IMG/VR virus record: IMGVR_UViG_3300027741_000022
Location: 62,001-126,000 of that record
Reading direction: 5' to 3' (one strand)
DNA length: 64,000 nt
DNA from: a virus
Positions 34,682-42,165 of the stretch are shown here, one piece after another. The position numbers and the translations under genes are program-made. Positions within the stretch are counted from its first letter, which is position 1. Each line of letters starts with the position of its first letter. The notes below the pieces were generated by a model. That model was not told where the DNA came from. It searched no databases and saw nothing but the letters and a program-made list of their open reading frames with translations.

Positions 34682-35013
34682 GCGAAAACCTTGAGAATGA
34701 TTTAAAATCATGCGATTGGATTATAGATAAGTGCAAAAATTCAAAGAAGTATAGTCAAAATTTTTATGCCGCCATCTGCAATAATGATTTTTTCAAAAAC
34801 AATCAAGAATGGCACTGTAGCTGGAGAGCCGCAGGCAGAATAGTTTCTGAATTGACTGGGGTTGGAGACTATTTAGATTATTATTGCTCTGGTCTACAGG
34901 CTGATTATAGCAATGACGATGGTTATGTTGCAGAAGGCATTGTTAAAAATGAAATAAAAGATGATCTGAATAAACTTGGATGGACAGTCAAACAAAATGA
35001 GGAACTGGCATGA
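34678..35013 (+). CDS. hypothetical protein
   Basis: The 111-residue acidic protein overlaps both neighbours by ATGA. The centre is Trp/Tyr-rich (WHCSWRAAGRIVSELTGVGD), which suggests a compact helical domain. Confidence 0.6.
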   Translation: MSENLENDLKSCDWIIDKCKNSKKYSQNFYAAICNNDFFKNNQEWHCSWRAAGRIVSELTGVGDYLDYYCSGLQADYSNDDGYVAEGIVKNEIKDDLNKLGWTVKQNEELA

Positions 35014-35225
35014 AACCAAATATTGAAGTTTCTGTTGAAGGAAAGCCTGTTGAAATTGAGTTCATGCCCAGCGCATACCTCGATCAAACATACGATGAAA
35101 TATTCGTGCAGTTAAAAGATTCCGAAGAATATGAAGAAAAACTCAATGACCAAATCACTTTGTACAAAGACGTTAAAACAAATGAAATAATTGGCTTGAA
35201 GATACACTATTTAAACAAAATCTAA
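35010..35225 (+). CDS. small hypothetical protein
   Basis: This 71-residue acidic beta-type protein (PNIEVSVEGKPVEIEF...DVKTNEIIGLKIHYL) resembles DUF2283-like small proteins only loosely. ATGA overlap upstream. Confidence 0.55.
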   Translation: MKPNIEVSVEGKPVEIEFMPSAYLDQTYDEIFVQLKDSEEYEEKLNDQITLYKDVKTNEIIGLKIHYLNKI

Positions 35226-35800
35226 TGGACAATTCAGAAGTTTTATTGATGTTTAGCGGCGGCTTGGACTCTACTGGAGTCTTTTATAAGCTGCTAAAAG
35301 AAAACAAAAAACTTCATATTCATCATCTTCATTTGGTGAATAAAGAAAATAGACACAAGGCAGAAAATATTGCTGTTAAAAATGTCTGTGAATATATGAA
35401 AACGTTAGGAGATTTTGAATACAGCGAAAGTTATCATGAATACCCATGCTATAATAAAAATTTCATGTGGGACAGCGATATGTATAACTTTATAGCAGGA
35501 ACCATATGCCTGTCTTTAAAGAGTGTTAAAGAAGTCGCTTTGGGAATGACAAAATCTGACATAACAAGAAGCGTCACAGACAGAGCAGAGCGTGGCACAA
35601 AAATATTTGAATCTTTCGGCACAAGTGCCAAAAAAGTTTATCCGCTCAGAGACATGACAAAAAAAGAAGTCTTTGAAATGCTTCCAGCAGAATTGAGAAG
35701 TTTAACATGGAGTTGTAGAACACCAATATACTTGCCTGATGGTGATATGAAGCGATGTAAAAGATGCAAAGCCTGTAGCGAACTAATATTTAAAAGATAA
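35225..35800 (+). CDS. QueC-like PP-loop ATPase
   Basis: The 191-residue protein has the PP-loop MFSGGLDSTG near residue 9 and a C-terminal zinc-type cluster LTWSCRTPI...CKRCKACSELI, as in 7-cyano-7-deazaguanine (preQ0) synthase. QueC makes preQ0 from 7-carboxy-7-deazaguanine. Some phages use preQ0 derivatives to modify DNA. No QueD/QueE/FolE or DNA-transglycosylase homologue is seen in this window, so the pathway would be completed elsewhere. It could instead be another PP-loop amidotransferase-like enzyme. Confidence 0.7.
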   Translation: MDNSEVLLMFSGGLDSTGVFYKLLKENKKLHIHHLHLVNKENRHKAENIAVKNVCEYMKTLGDFEYSESYHEYPCYNKNFMWDSDMYNFIAGTICLSLKSVKEVALGMTKSDITRSVTDRAERGTKIFESFGTSAKKVYPLRDMTKKEVFEMLPAELRSLTWSCRTPIYLPDGDMKRCKRCKACSELIFKR

Positions 35801-35829
35801 AATTACCACTCTAGTATAAGCATCCCCGA

Positions 35830-36798
35830 TTATGTTGCAGTTGGTGTTGCCGTAGCAGTTGGTGTTGCCGTAGCAGTTGGTGTTGCCGTAGCAGTTGGTG
35901 TTGCCGTAGCAGTTGGTGTTGCCGTAGCAGTTGGTGTTGCTGTAGCAGTTGGTGTTGGAGTTGGAGTTGGAGTTGGAGTAATCAAAGGAACTTCTTCGGA
36001 GCCTACTAAAACTTTAAATCCTTCCGGAGGATTAGATACTGAATTATTAATTGATATTTGACCAAAGACGCCATCGTAAGCATATGGACAAGCGCCCGGA
36101 TAAACATCTCCAGATATAGCTGATATGTCTATTCCACCTGTTGTTGTCGCTGGATCTCCATTGTCGCCATTCCAATCTCCGCCATCAACTCTAAACCAAA
36201 TCGAATTATTCATTCTATCAACGGCAACATCCACAATATTTCCATTTTGTTGAAAATTTAAGCCTAGATTGATGTGATTACCATCAAAAAAGACCTTACC
36301 ATCATCCCAAAAACCAATTGAATTAGCATCTCCACCTAGATAATTATTATTGTTTATATCAGCTTGATGGCTTGCTATTCCCACACCTGTATAACTTTCA
36401 TAATTACCATAAACTGTTACCATGCTGAAAACAACTTTTTCGCCACTTTTTATTGCATAATTTGTTAAAACTATTGTTTCGTCTGCACCACTGTCATCTG
36501 TAAATGAAGCCGTGCAATTATTGTTACTTAATTCTATATAATCCCCAACATAGTTTGGATCAAAAGCAAGAAGCCCCACGGTTTCAAAGGTTCCTATGCC
36601 ATCACTATTTTGAAAAGTTGTGTTATTGAATTCTTCGCCATCTTTGCCTGAAATTATCTTTTTATTACCAGCATTATCTATTTCATACATATTTAATGTG
36701 CGTTGTAGACTTTTACCGTTCAGTATAGATGAATCTAAACTGCCTTCTGAGGCGGGATTAATTAAACCAGGGGTGAGTTTGATGTTGTAGTTTGACAT
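35830..36798 (-). CDS. SPRY-domain surface protein with Thr/Pro/Ala repeat tail
   Basis: The 322-residue protein begins with a domain shared with the small 12129 gene (IKLTPGLIN...EGSLD). Residues about 100-270 resemble a SPRY/concanavalin-like sandwich (VVFSMVTVYGN...VGIASHQ...SIGFWDDGKVFFDG...DVAVDRMNNSIWFRVDGGDWNG). The C-terminal 45 residues are TP and TATATP repeats encoded by 18-bp DNA repeats. Pro/Thr linkers are usual in secreted or virion surface proteins. It may be a decoration or adhesion protein. Confidence 0.78.
   Translation of the reverse strand: MSNYNIKLTPGLINPASEGSLDSSILNGKSLQRTLNMYEIDNAGNKKIISGKDGEEFNNTTFQNSDGIGTFETVGLLAFDPNYVGDYIELSNNNCTASFTDDSGADETIVLTNYAIKSGEKVVFSMVTVYGNYESYTGVGIASHQADINNNNYLGGDANSIGFWDDGKVFFDGNHINLGLNFQQNGNIVDVAVDRMNNSIWFRVDGGDWNGDNGDPATTTGGIDISAISGDVYPGACPYAYDGVFGQISINNSVSNPPEGFKVLVGSEEVPLITPTPTPTPTPTATATPTATATPTATATPTATATPTATATPTATATPTAT
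35838..35979. repeat. tandem 18-bp repeats (and 6-bp repeats) in the SPRY gene tail
   Basis: The + strand shows about six to seven copies of CAGTTGGTGTTGCCGTAG, then four GGAGTT units. Each 18-bp unit encodes TATATP on the minus strand. Near-identical copies suggest recent expansion. Confidence 0.9.
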
Positions 36799-36822
36799 AA
36801 TACTTTATATATTAAATATAAA

Positions 36823-37257
36823 CTATTTTTCCCAAACTACCATTGCTATATCTTCTTGCGTGGGAATAACAAGGCTAGAACCGGGGAATTTATTTGGAAA
36901 ATGAGTAGCATATTTCATCCAAGAAAACTTTTTCAAGAAGACTCTAATAACAACCTTTTCGGCTATTTTTAACAAATCGTCAACTATATCCAAGCCCACT
37001 AAATTAACTACACCATCGCCAATAAAAACTTCTGCAAACTCTTTTATGTCCCGCCAATCACCTCTTAAAACGGGTTTAGATTGTTGAACAGGATACAAAT
37101 CAATCATAAACTCACAGAGAGGTTGAAGCTCTTTTGTCATTCCAAGTAGACAAATAGGACCGTAGCCCTTAGAATGATGACGATACAACTCCACTTCATA
37201 AGAATTGGGGCAAAGTGGAGGAGATAAATTCTGCCAATATTCTATATCTTTAATCAT
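36823..37257 (-). CDS. SAM-dependent methyltransferase-like protein
   Basis: The 144-residue protein starts IKDIEYWQNLSPPLCP and has ICLLGMTKELQPL, then RGDWRDIKEF and FIGDGVVNLV. These correspond to motif I-like and motif IV-like parts of a class I methyltransferase family in which GMT/GVTPEL replaces the usual glycine loop. It is short for the family. Target is unknown. Confidence 0.6.
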   Translation of the reverse strand: MIKDIEYWQNLSPPLCPNSYEVELYRHHSKGYGPICLLGMTKELQPLCEFMIDLYPVQQSKPVLRGDWRDIKEFAEVFIGDGVVNLVGLDIVDDLLKIAEKVVIRVFLKKFSWMKYATHFPNKFPGSSLVIPTQEDIAMVVWEK

Positions 37258-37279
37258 AATATTGCCGATACTTTATATA

Positions 37280-37519
37280 TTATCTGAAGTTTATTATTAA
37301 TGGATAAATCAAAAAAAACAAAACGTGAAACAAAAAGAAAAGAATCAAAAGTCCCACAGCTGTCATAAAAGGACTTATTGAAGTTATCTGGTTGGCTAAC
37401 TTCTTTATCTTTCTTTTATTTAAGTTGGCTTGACAAGCTAGGTAGTTTAGCTGAACATCATTGATGTCGCCTGTCATGTATCTTAGCGCTAATTCAAATT
37501 CTTCTGGTGTGCAATTCAT
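37280..37519 (-). CDS. small membrane protein
   Basis: The 79-residue protein has a helical cytosolic part and one C-terminal membrane segment (MTAVGLLILFFLFHVLFFLI). Its start overlaps the stop of the gene upstream on the minus strand. Confidence 0.6.
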   Translation of the reverse strand: MNCTPEEFELALRYMTGDINDVQLNYLACQANLNKRKIKKLANQITSISPFMTAVGLLILFFLFHVLFFLIYPLIINFR

Positions 37520-37803
37520 ATTTCTGATAAAAATTTCAAAAGTTTAATTTCTTCATCAGATAGTTTAACATTTACTGTTTTATTGTCAATAGAATCGTAT
37601 ATTTTTTTCAACAATTCGATTCCACCTGGTGTTGCTTTAATGTTTTCTGAATCTTGAAAAGACTCTAATGTGTCTGTGTAATTTTTGAAACCATCTATTA
37701 TCTGCTCTTTTACTGGTGCAATATAACCAATAAGAGCAAGTGCTAAAGAAACACTTATGCCTGTGCATAAAAGAACCTCAAAGAAAGAACTTCCTGTTCT
37801 CAT
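37516..37803 (-). CDS. membrane-anchored small protein
   Basis: ATG 37803 has GGAG; the longer frame is unlikely. The 95-residue protein has one membrane segment near the N-terminus (FFEVLLCTGISVSLALALIG) and a helical acidic tail. The start is slightly pilin-like. Confidence 0.55.
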   Translation of the reverse strand: MRTGSSFFEVLLCTGISVSLALALIGYIAPVKEQIIDGFKNYTDTLESFQDSENIKATPGGIELLKKIYDSIDNKTVNVKLSDEEIKLLKFLSEI

Positions 37804-37851
37804 AAAAACTCCTTTATAAGTATTTATGAGAACCAAAGAATAAAATCTTTT

Positions 37852-37869
37852 GTTTCCTCCCGGTACGCT
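37852..37869 (+). promoter_or_regulatory. 18-bp phage element, copy 8 (consensus)
   Basis: Exact copy between divergent genes, 66 nt before ATG 37936. This shows that it is linked to the rightward gene set, not to the leftward one. Confidence 0.65.
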
Positions 37870-37935
37870 TGTTCGTTGGAGTTCCTCGTGATGTTATTGT
37901 TGCTGTAAGACTTCCAGTGAAAAAAGGAGATAACC

Positions 37936-38223
37936 ATGAAGTGCATTTGTTGCGGAGCCGAAACTAAAAACTGGATTAAAGAGGATGATATCAATATCCC
38001 TAAATGCAGGGAGTGCTATAGATCAATTCCAGGATCGGAACTTCTTAGAACCTTTTGCTCAGAGTGCCGCCAACCCATGCTGATTACAGATCAAAAGCGT
38101 TCATATTTATTGTCATCGCGTTCTTCACCCAAATGTAATGATTGTGGAAACTTGAAGAAAATAGCAGCCAATGGTACTAATTTGACTCCTCGACAGAAAA
38201 TAGGATCAGGCAAGACAAAATAA
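37936..38223 (+). CDS. zinc-finger protein with two Cys clusters
   Basis: The 95-residue protein has CICCGAE...KCREC and FCSECRQP...KCNDC, each able to bind zinc. It is basic at the C-terminus. Nucleic-acid binding is likely. AAAGGAG precedes the start. Confidence 0.65.
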   Translation: MKCICCGAETKNWIKEDDINIPKCRECYRSIPGSELLRTFCSECRQPMLITDQKRSYLLSSRSSPKCNDCGNLKKIAANGTNLTPRQKIGSGKTK

Positions 38224-38224
38224 A

Positions 38225-38407
38225 ATGACTACCAAACAAGTTTTGCAGTGGCTTAAAAATTTGACTGAAGACGATATTATTGAAGGCAACGAAGATTGTT
38301 TTGTTATTAGGCAGTGCGAAGGCGTTGCTGCTAACTTAGAGCTTGGTGTTTTTGATACAGTAGATTTCCCTGAATGGATTAAAGAGGATGAATATGACAA
38401 CGCTTAA
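38225..38407 (+). CDS. small acidic protein (60 aa)
   Basis: The ATG follows the previous stop by one base. The peptide (TTKQVLQWLKNLTEDDI...) is acidic and helical. No family is recognised. Confidence 0.55.
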   Translation: MTTKQVLQWLKNLTEDDIIEGNEDCFVIRQCEGVAANLELGVFDTVDFPEWIKEDEYDNA

Positions 38408-38744
38408 AAAGACAGCTACTCTTGAAAAGCCGGTTCTAATCAAAGGCAATGGAACAAGCCTTTGGTGTGAGCCAGAGCAGAGTCATTGCGATTTCGTCAT
38501 TGAAGAAATGTTGATTGAAACTTGTGTTGACACAAACGATAAGCCATACGAGCTTAGGTTGTTTGGTAAGAACACACAGTGGTTTCAATACACTGATGAA
38601 AAGATTGAGACCCAGGTTAAAAAGAATTTTCTCAAGATTGTTCAAGAAGCGTTTCCCAAGTATAAGGTGATTAACATTACTTGGAGCGAACAAGGTATGC
38701 AGCCTGAAAACGGCTGGAGTTTTGATGTGGTGCTGGATGATTAA
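38394..38744 (+). CDS. hypothetical protein
   Basis: The 116-residue protein starts inside the previous gene after GAGGATG. It is beta-rich with several Trp. No family is recognised. Confidence 0.6.
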   Translation: MTTLKKTATLEKPVLIKGNGTSLWCEPEQSHCDFVIEEMLIETCVDTNDKPYELRLFGKNTQWFQYTDEKIETQVKKNFLKIVQEAFPKYKVINITWSEQGMQPENGWSFDVVLDD

Positions 38745-39018
38745 TAATAAAGAGCTACTTGACAGTTTTGCAACTATTACTTTGGGCGAAGCTATCAAGC
38801 CGATCAAAGATAAGATAATTGCAATTGAAACTGAAGAGGAAACCTTTTATTACTTTGACATTGCAGAAGGAGAATTGATACTGTATCCGGAATCAGATTA
38901 TCGGAATCCACAACACCAATGGTCGCTTGGCACAAAGGTAAAAATTTCTGGAACTGATTTAGAGATTGAAGGGAAAAAGTTAAGTTTTCTTGTCGGCAAA
39001 TTACATCAATTTAATTAA
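38737..39018 (+). CDS. hypothetical protein
   Basis: ATG 38737 overlaps the previous stop. The 93-residue protein has a beta-rich acidic core. No family is recognised. Confidence 0.55.
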   Translation: MINNKELLDSFATITLGEAIKPIKDKIIAIETEEETFYYFDIAEGELILYPESDYRNPQHQWSLGTKVKISGTDLEIEGKKLSFLVGKLHQFN

Positions 39019-39029
39019 GGATTAATAAA

Positions 39030-39452
39030 ATGCGTCTTCAAGATTGTCGGATTGGTATGAATGTTGTTTTTGGCACCACCAGATACGATGGGTTAAAGAC
39101 CAGAGGCACTGTTGTTAAAATCAATAGAGCCAAGGCTAAAATCAGAACAATTGACGCCAGGGGTAGGCATCCTGTTGGCGCAATTTGGAGTGTTCCTTAT
39201 TCGTTTATTGATGAAGTCAACAGCTTTGGCGTTGTTGTTAAAGATTCGTTGTCAGATAAGTTTATTGTTTACAAAAAGACTGATGGAATTTATGACGATG
39301 GAAATGAAGCCGAAGAAGTTACTGTCAAGTGCAAAGTAAACGATGACTATGTGAACGTTGTTTTCTCAGGCGGTAAGATGCGAATTGAATCTTGGAATGG
39401 CGTTCAAAACGTAGTGTTGCAAGAAGTTAATTTTCAAAATAGTTTGGGATAA
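39030..39452 (+). CDS. SH3-like/KOW-like hypothetical protein
   Basis: The 140-residue protein opens RLQDCRIGMNVVFGTTRYDGL then RGTVVKINRAKAKIRT, a strand pattern typical of small SH3 or KOW-type barrels. Nucleic-acid or protein binding is possible. Confidence 0.6.
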   Translation: MRLQDCRIGMNVVFGTTRYDGLKTRGTVVKINRAKAKIRTIDARGRHPVGAIWSVPYSFIDEVNSFGVVVKDSLSDKFIVYKKTDGIYDDGNEAEEVTVKCKVNDDYVNVVFSGGKMRIESWNGVQNVVLQEVNFQNSLG

Positions 39453-39464
39453 AAATATCTGTTG

Positions 39465-39495
39465 CCTCCTTGTCTAAATAATATAGACAAGGAGG
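39465..39495 (+). promoter_or_regulatory. hairpin burying the Shine-Dalgarno of the 42-aa gene
   Basis: CCTCCTTGTCTA and TAGACAAGGAGG are perfect 12-bp arms with a 7-nt loop. The AAGGAGG ribosome site is in the right arm, 5 nt before ATG 39501, so folding would block initiation. Confidence 0.75.
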
Positions 39496-39500
39496 TAGTC

Positions 39501-39629
39501 ATGGATGACGATTTATCCCAAAAAGAGTTAAGAGAACTTGTTTGGTATAGTTTGCTAATATCAGTAGGAATGCTTATTGTTCAGTTAGCTTTTAGATATT
39601 TGTTTAAGTATCTGCTAACACAAATCTAA
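39501..39629 (+). CDS. single-pass membrane peptide (42 aa)
   Basis: The peptide has an acidic start (MDDDLSQKEL) and one membrane helix (SLLISVGMLIVQLAFRYLF). An ideal AAGGAGG ribosome site is present but is inside a hairpin. Confidence 0.65.
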   Translation: MDDDLSQKELRELVWYSLLISVGMLIVQLAFRYLFKYLLTQI

Positions 39630-39641
39630 CCTAATTACTCG

Positions 39642-39680
39642 TTTTAGCTCCTCTAGCTACTGGCAAAAGAGGAGTTAAAA
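39642..39680 (+). promoter_or_regulatory. second Shine-Dalgarno-burying hairpin
   Basis: TTTTAGCTCCTCT pairs with AGAGGAGTTAAAA (13 bp, one G-U) around a 13-nt loop. The AGAGGAG ribosome site of the gene at 39680 is in the right arm. This repeats the design found 180 bp upstream with a different sequence. Confidence 0.65.
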
Positions 39681-40132
39681 TGAGTAGAACAAAAGTTTCT
39701 GTAGTAGCAGAACAGATATTAGAAGATTTAATAAATGGAAAGCAAACTTATAACAGGAAGCTAGGAAGCGAAATTGAAATTCTGGCTCCTGTAGTTGAGG
39801 AAAATAAAACTGGATTAAAAACCTGGTTGTTGTTAACTGCTTTTTGCTTTGTTGGAATATACTACGGTATAGAGTATTCTAAAAATAAAGTAACAGGTGT
39901 TGCAGTTAATGAAACCGGGGAGTTATTGAGTGACTCAAAGGTTGTTTTTTATTGTGTAGAAAATGAAGAACAACATACTTGTAAAACTGATGAAAAAGGT
40001 AATTTTAATACAAGATTACCAACAGGTAAATATAAGTTTTGGGTAAAAGATCATGGAAGCCTGGACACAACTAAAGTAACCGTAGAAGTAGCTGGGGAAA
40101 GTAATTACAGAGTAACTTCGTTTAAAAAATAG
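39680..40132 (+). CDS. membrane-anchored carboxypeptidase-regulatory-like domain protein
   Basis: The 150-residue protein has an N-terminal cytosolic part, one membrane segment (WLLLTAFCFVGIYYGIEY, residues 55-72) and an outer beta domain: VTGVAVNETGELLSDSKVV, then TDEKGNFNTRLPTGKYKFWV. That pattern is typical of carboxypeptidase-regulatory-like/Cna-B-type domains. Surface or periplasmic location is expected. Confidence 0.65.
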   Translation: MSRTKVSVVAEQILEDLINGKQTYNRKLGSEIEILAPVVEENKTGLKTWLLLTAFCFVGIYYGIEYSKNKVTGVAVNETGELLSDSKVVFYCVENEEQHTCKTDEKGNFNTRLPTGKYKFWVKDHGSLDTTKVTVEVAGESNYRVTSFKK

Positions 40133-40159
40133 GTTTTCAATACTAGTTTAAATAACAAA

Positions 40160-40231
40160 GCAGTTCTGGCAGAGAAGTTATGCACTTCACTTGTAATGAA
40201 GACTAGGTGGGCGCGATACCCATGGACTGCT
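40160..40231 (+). tRNA. tRNA-Thr-like (UGU), unusual D and T loops
   Basis: The 72-nt sequence folds with acceptor GCAGTTC/GGACTGC, anticodon stem CTTCA/TGAAG with loop CTTGTAA (anticodon UGU), 5-nt variable loop and T stem GTGGG/CCCAT. The D loop lacks a GG pair and the T loop is CGCGATA instead of TTCGANN, so the gene is divergent or decaying. CCA is not encoded. Confidence 0.55.
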
Positions 40232-40288
40232 CTTAAAATCACCAAAACGTTTTCGAAAAAATTTTACGGCATTTTACTTATATACTAT

Positions 40289-40879
40289 ATGAGTAAATTA
40301 AGCCCATCAGAGTGCGGAAAACTTGGTTACGAAAAAACAAAAAAAATCTTTGAAGAAAGACGAGAGTTAGCCCGGCAATCTTATTCAGATAACCCAAATT
40401 GTTGCCAATATTGTGGGGCTAAATTAGAATACGAGTCCAGGAAAAATAAATTTTGCACCAGATCTTGTTCTGCTAAAGTCAACAACGCAGATAGACGTAA
40501 AATAAGATTATGTTTGTATTGCAACAAACAACATAAATCAAAAAAATATTGTTCTCAGCAATGCAGAACAGATCTGGAGTGGCAGATCAAAAAAAATAAA
40601 ATAAACGAAAGCGGTAAAGTTGAAGGATCAAGACAAGCACGCCGCTATCTACTTGAAAAATTTAACAGTTGTCAAATGTGCGGCAATGATACTTGGCTCG
40701 GAAAACCAATTTTGCTTATATGTGATCACATAAATGGAAATTCAGAAGATTGGCGGCTTGATAACTTAAGAATGATATGTTCTAATTGTGATGCAACCAC
40801 ACCTTTCTACAAAAATAAAAACATGGGAAATGGGAGAGCATATAGAAGGTTGAGATATAAAGAGGGAAAATCTTTTTGA
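40289..40879 (+). CDS. HNH endonuclease
   Basis: The 196-residue protein has zinc pairs (CCQYCGAKLE, FCTRSCSA, LCLYCNKQH, YCSQQC) and a C-terminal HNH domain: SCQMCGND, then ICDHINGNSEDWRLDNLRMI and CSNC. Free-standing HNH enzymes in phages are commonly homing endonucleases. It lies between the tRNA-Thr-like gene and the intron-bearing tRNA-Gln, which is the usual place for such elements. Confidence 0.82.
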   Translation: MSKLSPSECGKLGYEKTKKIFEERRELARQSYSDNPNCCQYCGAKLEYESRKNKFCTRSCSAKVNNADRRKIRLCLYCNKQHKSKKYCSQQCRTDLEWQIKKNKINESGKVEGSRQARRYLLEKFNSCQMCGNDTWLGKPILLICDHINGNSEDWRLDNLRMICSNCDATTPFYKNKNMGNGRAYRRLRYKEGKSF

Positions 40880-40919
40880 ACTTGATTTGGTTTTAAAAGT
40901 TGTTAAAATGAATGAAAGT

Positions 40920-41198
40920 TGCCCGATAGCTTAACTGGTAGAGCAAGGGATTTTGTTAAAAACAGGATGCTCTAAGAGAAATTTTAGAAGTAGAATTGCT
41001 TAAATTCGGTGAAAGCTTTAAAATGCCAATACCGAGCCAAGCCTAAGAAAAATCTTAGGAAGGTGTAGAGACTTAACAGGCAACACCTAAAGCTAACGCC
41101 ATGGTGAAGATAAAGTCCAGACCACAAACAGCAATGGTAGTGAAAACTATAGTGGTAAGTGGTTCCCTAGGTTAGAGGTTCGACTCCTCTTCGGGCAT
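40920..41198 (+). tRNA. tRNA-Gln (UUG) split by a group I intron
   Basis: Exon 1 is 40920-40953 and exon 2 is 41160-41198. The joined tRNA has acceptor TGCCCGA/TCGGGCA (U1-A72, typical of Gln), D stem GCTT/GAGC, anticodon stem AGGGA/TCCCT, loop TTTTGGT (anticodon UUG) and T arm AGAGG-TTCGACT-CCTCT. CCA is not encoded. Confidence 0.85.
40954..41159 (+). ncRNA. group I intron in tRNA-Gln
   Basis: The 206-nt insert has conserved group I segments: AATTCGGTGAAAGC, CAATACCGAGCCAAGCC, GAAGGTGTAGAGACTTAACA and AAGTCCAGAC. It ends in G and its P1 pairs the exon TTT with an internal GGA so that a U-G pair marks the 5' site. It sits between anticodon bases 34 and 35 and carries no endonuclease gene. 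Confidence 0.88.
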
Positions 41199-41214
41199 TT
41201 TTAAAATAACCCCC

Positions 41215-41421
41215 ATGACCCTCCAAGACATAACTTCCGATTTAATTGAACACCTTCAGCAAACCACCAAATTGCCTGCCGGTTGCGATTTAAGCGACTT
41301 GGGCAATGAAATTGGTATTGCTATTGGCAAACACATAAACAAAGATAAAATGGGCTACGAATTAGATTCTTTTATAGCCGGAATCAAGCACGGTGTTAGT
41401 CTGGTTGACGGGACGCACTAG
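41215..41421 (+). CDS. hypothetical protein (68 aa)
   Basis: The protein begins TLQDITSDLIEHLQQTTKLP and is helical with a Gly-rich end. It starts 16 nt after the tRNA-Gln. No family is recognised. Confidence 0.6.
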   Translation: MTLQDITSDLIEHLQQTTKLPAGCDLSDLGNEIGIAIGKHINKDKMGYELDSFIAGIKHGVSLVDGTH

Positions 41422-41518
41422 CAGACGAAGCAGAACAGCGTAGGACGGGCGACAGCAACCGGGGCGGGATTATGGATGCCCGCCGGATCATGCCCACAGA
41501 CGGCAAGCAGGGCGTTTT
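41404..41518. other. GC-rich island
   Basis: About 110 bp are strikingly richer in G and C than the surrounding genome. They include an inverted repeat (GGCGGG ... CCCGCC) and GCCC...GGGC ahead of GTTTTAAT. No gene is convincing here apart from the end of the previous one. It may be a structured RNA, a terminator or an insertion. Confidence 0.5.
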
Positions 41519-41534
41519 AATAATAGGTATTAAC

Positions 41535-41723
41535 ATGATTAAAATTGGATACATGTGCAAAACAGATTATGAGCATGAATTGGGCTCTGCTGTTGGTGGA
41601 GTTATTGTTTATACTTCAATAGAAGATTTGAAAGAACATAAAAAATGTTGGCAAGATTGCGGTATAGTTGAAGTTTTGGTAGAATTGAATCTTCAAGTCA
41701 CAAAAGAAAAAGAAGATGAATAA
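41535..41723 (+). CDS. hypothetical protein (62 aa)
   Basis: ATG 41535 is preferred because the upstream part of the frame lies in the GC-rich island. The peptide (IKIGYMCKTDYEHELGSAVG...) is a small alpha/beta protein. No family is recognised. Confidence 0.55.
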   Translation: MIKIGYMCKTDYEHELGSAVGGVIVYTSIEDLKEHKKCWQDCGIVEVLVELNLQVTKEKEDE

Positions 41724-42165
41724 TTCGTTTCTACTGATATTTTTACTTTTAACAAACATTTCATTTGCTGAAGACTATGTTCTTCTTAATATTGATGTAG
41801 AAATTGATGCTGATCAAGAATATGTTGATCTGCCAGCTATCTCAAAGCAGAGTGAAAAAACTGAAAATCATATTGGATATGGAATCCATTTAGATGAATG
41901 GAATGTTAAAAACTACATCTCAAGAATTCACTTCAAAGAAAAACTTAAAAGTGATTCAATAATTAAAAAGAATACTCTTATTGTTTTGAATGGCAAACAC
42001 GAAGTTGAAAAAACAATTGATGGAACATTTGCACACAAATTTTTCGTAAAAGAACCAAAAGAGATAGAGTATATTGCCTGTGGAGTCTATATTGACTATT
42101 ATAGAGATTTGCTGGGAGAAAAAGTAAGGTTGGTTGGTAGATCGTTTCCAGAGAATTATCGATGA
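41716..42165 (+). CDS. secreted hypothetical protein
   Basis: The 149-residue protein has a signal peptide (SFLLIFLLLTNISFAED, cleavage likely after SFA) and a beta-rich mature part. Start overlaps the previous gene. Export to the periplasm or surface is expected. Confidence 0.65.
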   Translation: MNNSFLLIFLLLTNISFAEDYVLLNIDVEIDADQEYVDLPAISKQSEKTENHIGYGIHLDEWNVKNYISRIHFKEKLKSDSIIKKNTLIVLNGKHEVEKTIDGTFAHKFFVKEPKEIEYIACGVYIDYYRDLLGEKVRLVGRSFPENYR

